Source: Anaerolineales bacterium
GTDB lineage: Bacteria > Chloroflexota > Anaerolineae > 4572-78 > NAK82
Assembly: GCA_024643945.1 (NCBI GenBank)
Contig: JAHELX010000236.1
Location: forward strand, 1 to 8,896
DNA: 8,896 nucleotides
Direction of reading: 5' to 3'
This document shows, one piece after another, positions 6,694 through 8,896 of this stretch. Position numbers and translations under genes: made by a program. Position 1 is the first letter of the stretch. Each line of letters opens with the position of its first letter. The notes under the pieces were generated by a model that saw nothing but the letters and a program-made list of their open reading frames with translations, was not told the origin of the DNA and did not search any database.

Positions 6694-7536
6694 ATGACGA
6701 TCAATATGCAACGCGTCCGGAATAATTTGACAGGGCTGGCACTCCGCCTGGTGTTACTTGCCGGGGCGATTTGGGCGCTTTTCCCCTTTGTGTGGATGAT
6801 GCTTACCTCGTTGAAAAGTTACATCGAAGCATCTGCTGCCCAGACCTTTTTGCCCACCCACTGGCTCTTTTCCAACTATATTCTGGCATGGGACCAGGTG
6901 GAGATTTTCCCGCGCTATTTTGCCAATTCTATTTTCATCGCAACGTCCACGGTCCTCGGCGTATTGATCACCTCGGCCTTGGCCGCGTATGCATTTGCAC
7001 GCATGGAGTTTCCCGGGCGCAACGTGCTCTTTATCATTTTGCTGGCCACCATGATGGTTCCTTTCGAGGTGACGCTGGTGCCTAATTTCATTGTGGTTAG
7101 CGATCTCGGCTGGATTAATCGCTACCAGGCGCTGATTATCCCCTGGACGGGCAGCGCATTCAGCGTCTTTCTGCTGCGACAGTTTTTTAGATCAATCCCG
7201 CAAGATCTGTACGATGCGGCCGTAATTGATGGCGCCAGCAATTTGCGTTTTTTGTTATCCATCGTGCTGCCGCTTTCGCGCCCGGCACTCATCACCAGTG
7301 CTCTGTTCACTTTCTTGGGGAGTTGGAATGCGTTGATGTGGCCGCTCCTGGTGACGAACAGCCCCGAGATGCGCCCGATTCAAGTCGGGATAGCAGCTTT
7401 CATCACCAATGCGGGTACGCAAGTGCAATTATTATTGGCGGCGGTCACCATCAGTGTGGTTCCCGTGATTCTGCTTTATTTGGTCTTGCAGCGTTGGTTT
7501 ATCGAAGGTATCGCGACAGTCGGTATCCGTGGATAG
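6694..7536 (+). CDS. ABC sugar transporter permease, MalG/UgpE type
   Basis: The partner permease, 280 residues, normal length for the family. Six hydrophobic helices can be seen, starting with LALRLVLLAGAIWALFPFVW (15-34). The sequence FANSIFIATSTVLGVLITSALAAYAFARMEFPG contains the helix and AYAFAR signature of MalG-like proteins. The EAA loop is QDLYDAAVIDGASNLRFLLS (170-189), followed by IVLPLSRPAL, and the protein ends VLQRWFIEGIATVGIRG, a very typical ending. The start ATG lies 15 bases after the upstream stop, with a modest GGAAGA 6 bases before it; a second ATG four codons later is possible. The protein pairs with the upstream permease and needs a cytoplasmic ATPase, which is not encoded in view. 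The stop codon sits inside a small hairpin. Confidence 0.94.
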   Translation: MTINMQRVRNNLTGLALRLVLLAGAIWALFPFVWMMLTSLKSYIEASAAQTFLPTHWLFSNYILAWDQVEIFPRYFANSIFIATSTVLGVLITSALAAYAFARMEFPGRNVLFIILLATMMVPFEVTLVPNFIVVSDLGWINRYQALIIPWTGSAFSVFLLRQFFRSIPQDLYDAAVIDGASNLRFLLSIVLPLSRPALITSALFTFLGSWNALMWPLLVTNSPEMRPIQVGIAAFITNAGTQVQLLLAAVTISVVPVILLYLVLQRWFIEGIATVGIRG

Positions 7537-7551
7537 GAAGTCCCTATTCAC
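7529..7551 (+). other. Intercistronic hairpin between permease and binding-protein genes
   Basis: GTGGATAGG (7529-7537) pairs with CCTATTCAC (7543-7551): nine base pairs including one G-U, with a 5-base loop. It covers the stop codon of the second permease and is followed by six A, not T, so it is not a forward terminator. Hairpins between transporter genes often protect mRNA ends and help the binding protein to be made in excess. That role here is inference. Confidence 0.5.
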
Positions 7552-7566
7552 AAAAAACTTTGAACC

Positions 7567-7573
7567 GAGGAGG
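7567..7573 (+). promoter_or_regulatory. Strong ribosome-binding site of the solute-binding protein gene
   Basis: GAGGAGG ends 8 bases before the ATG at 7582. It is far better than the sites of the two permeases, consistent with a binding protein needed in excess. Confidence 0.85.
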
Positions 7574-7581
7574 TTAATCTC

Positions 7582-8896
7582 ATGAAGAAGTACTTGGTGT
7601 TTATGCTCATACTGGTGTTTGCCATGCCCATCGCGGCGTGTGCACCGCCGGCGACGCCGCCAGCGGCACCGGCGACATCCTCAGCACCTTCCACCGCTGC
7701 CCCACAGGCGACGGAGGTGCCTCAAGCGACGACGGCTCCTGCCGGGAAAGTGGTCGAACTGCAATTCTGGCACGGGCAAAGCCAAACCCAACAAGCCGCA
7801 TTGAATGCGCTGGTCGACCAATTCAATGCCTCACACCCTGATATCAAAGTGACGGCGACGTATCAGGGCAATTACAGTGACTTGTACAAGAAAATCACGG
7901 CTGCCGTTGCCGCGGGTAACCCGCCCGATCTGGCCATCGCGTATCAGGACGATGTCGCGAATTACATCAAATCAGACGCGGTCATTCCGCTGGACGACCT
8001 GATGAAGGATCCCCAGATCGGATTCACTGCAGAGGATCTGAAAGATATTTATCCCACTTTCATCGACCACTATCCCAACTCCGGCGACAAGGTGTACAGT
8101 ATCGCCTTCATGCGCAGTATGGAGGTGATGTATTACAATATGGATATGCTGAAGGCCGCCGGCTTTGACAAGCCGCCCGAGAACTGGGACGACTTTATGA
8201 AAATCTGCGAAACCGTGAGCAAGCCGCCGGATGTCTACTGTTATGAAATGACCCCCGACGCGTCTACCTTTTCGAACTGGGTGTGGAGCCGCGGCGGCGA
8301 TTTGCTCAGCCCGGACGGTAAAACCGTTGCGTTTGATTCGCAGGCGGGCCTGGGCGCCCTGAACCTTATCAACGACCTGTTCAGGAAAAACTATGCGACT
8401 ATCATCGCCAAAGCGTTTGAGGATCAAACCGACTTCGCGCTGGGCAAGATTGCCTTCACCTTTGGCTCCACCGCCGGATTACCGTACTACGCCCAGGCAA
8501 TCCAACAGGGGGGTAAGGTAACCAACTGGGGTATCGCGCCCGATCCGCACACGACCGCCAATCCCGTCGTCGATCTCTATGGCCCCAGCGTGACGATCTT
8601 CAAGACGACCACGGAGAAGGAGCGGGCTGCCTTCATTTTCTTGAAATGGATGATGGGCACAGGTCCGAATGCCGAGTGGGTCAAAGCCACCGCATACTTC
8701 CCGGCGCGCAGCTCAACCCAGGCGGCCCTGGCAGACTATATCAAAACGAACCCTCTTTATGGGGAGGCACTGGGTTGGGTGCAGTACGGTCGTACCGAGC
8801 CCGATATTGCCGCCTGGACGCCGATTCGCACCTTCATCCAGGATGCTATGACGGCGGTAGCAGATGGCACACAGACGCCTGAGGCTGCGTTACAGG
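7582..8896 (+). CDS. Sugar ABC transporter substrate-binding lipoprotein, family 1 (3' partial)
   Basis: The first 438 residues of an extracellular solute-binding protein; the frame is open to the window end. Typical lengths suggest that only a few residues are missing. Residues 1-20 are a signal peptide ending in a lipobox IAAC, so Cys20 should be lipidated and anchor the protein to the membrane. An Ala/Pro/Thr linker (21-55) follows. The mature domain opens with VELQFWHG and continues LNALVDQFNASHPDIKVTATYQGNY, close to the pattern of UgpB-like proteins. Further family features are GNPPDLAIAYQ, MYYNMDMLKAAG with PENWDDF, and ALGKIAFTFGSTAG. Cys209 and Cys220 may form a disulfide. It delivers sugar, or a glycerol phosphate-like ligand, to the two permeases upstream. 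The ligand is not determinable here. The gene follows the permease after 45 bases. Confidence 0.93.
   Translation, partial: MKKYLVFMLILVFAMPIAACAPPATPPAAPATSSAPSTAAPQATEVPQATTAPAGKVVELQFWHGQSQTQQAALNALVDQFNASHPDIKVTATYQGNYSDLYKKITAAVAAGNPPDLAIAYQDDVANYIKSDAVIPLDDLMKDPQIGFTAEDLKDIYPTFIDHYPNSGDKVYSIAFMRSMEVMYYNMDMLKAAGFDKPPENWDDFMKICETVSKPPDVYCYEMTPDASTFSNWVWSRGGDLLSPDGKTVAFDSQAGLGALNLINDLFRKNYATIIAKAFEDQTDFALGKIAFTFGSTAGLPYYAQAIQQGGKVTNWGIAPDPHTTANPVVDLYGPSVTIFKTTTEKERAAFIFLKWMMGTGPNAEWVKATAYFPARSSTQAALADYIKTNPLYGEALGWVQYGRTEPDIAAWTPIRTFIQDAMTAVADGTQTPEAALQ

Noticed and set aside
7529..7551. Rho-independent terminator after the second permease
   Set aside because: The stem is followed by A residues on the + strand, and the next gene is clearly part of the same transporter set.

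Overview
The window looks like chromosomal DNA from a moderately GC-rich bacterium. A member of the Chloroflexota is my best guess. The clues are a secreted protein ending in a Tyr-Leu-Pro-Leu-Ile-Leu-Lys tail of the kind common on exported Chloroflexota proteins, lipoproteins with long Ala/Pro/Thr linkers, and a CopB-type metal ATPase beside a sensor kinase. This placement is inference; there is no rRNA or other marker gene. I see no phage, insertion sequence, CRISPR or tRNA.

Left block (1-2520): the 3' end of a sensor histidine kinase on the + strand meets, tail to tail with a 21-base gap, a complete P1B-3 (CPH-type) copper/silver-exporting P-type ATPase on the - strand. The ATPase has a near-consensus sigma70 promoter whose -10 lies inside a 19-base dyad, so it is probably repressor-controlled metal detoxification.

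Middle block (2521-5471): a 640-base divergent intergenic region holds the ATPase promoter and, facing right, a TATAAT box without a good -35 but preceded by three in-phase 11-base direct repeats. That layout is typical of activation by an OmpR/PhoB-type response regulator. It leads through a long 5' leader into a two-gene operon: a CPBP-family membrane protease and a secreted PQQ-type beta-propeller protein. The job of this pair is unknown.

Right block (5472-8896): an intergenic region with a striking double dyad symmetry precedes an ABC sugar importer operon: a MalF/UgpA-type permease, a MalG/UgpE-type permease and a family-1 solute-binding lipoprotein cut by the window end. No ATPase subunit is visible. 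A small hairpin separates the permeases from the binding protein and may tune their relative expression.

Most genes belong to known families. The freshest material is regulatory: the dyad over the ATPase promoter, the 11-base repeats, the paired palindromes before the transporter, and the uncharacterised protease/propeller pair.
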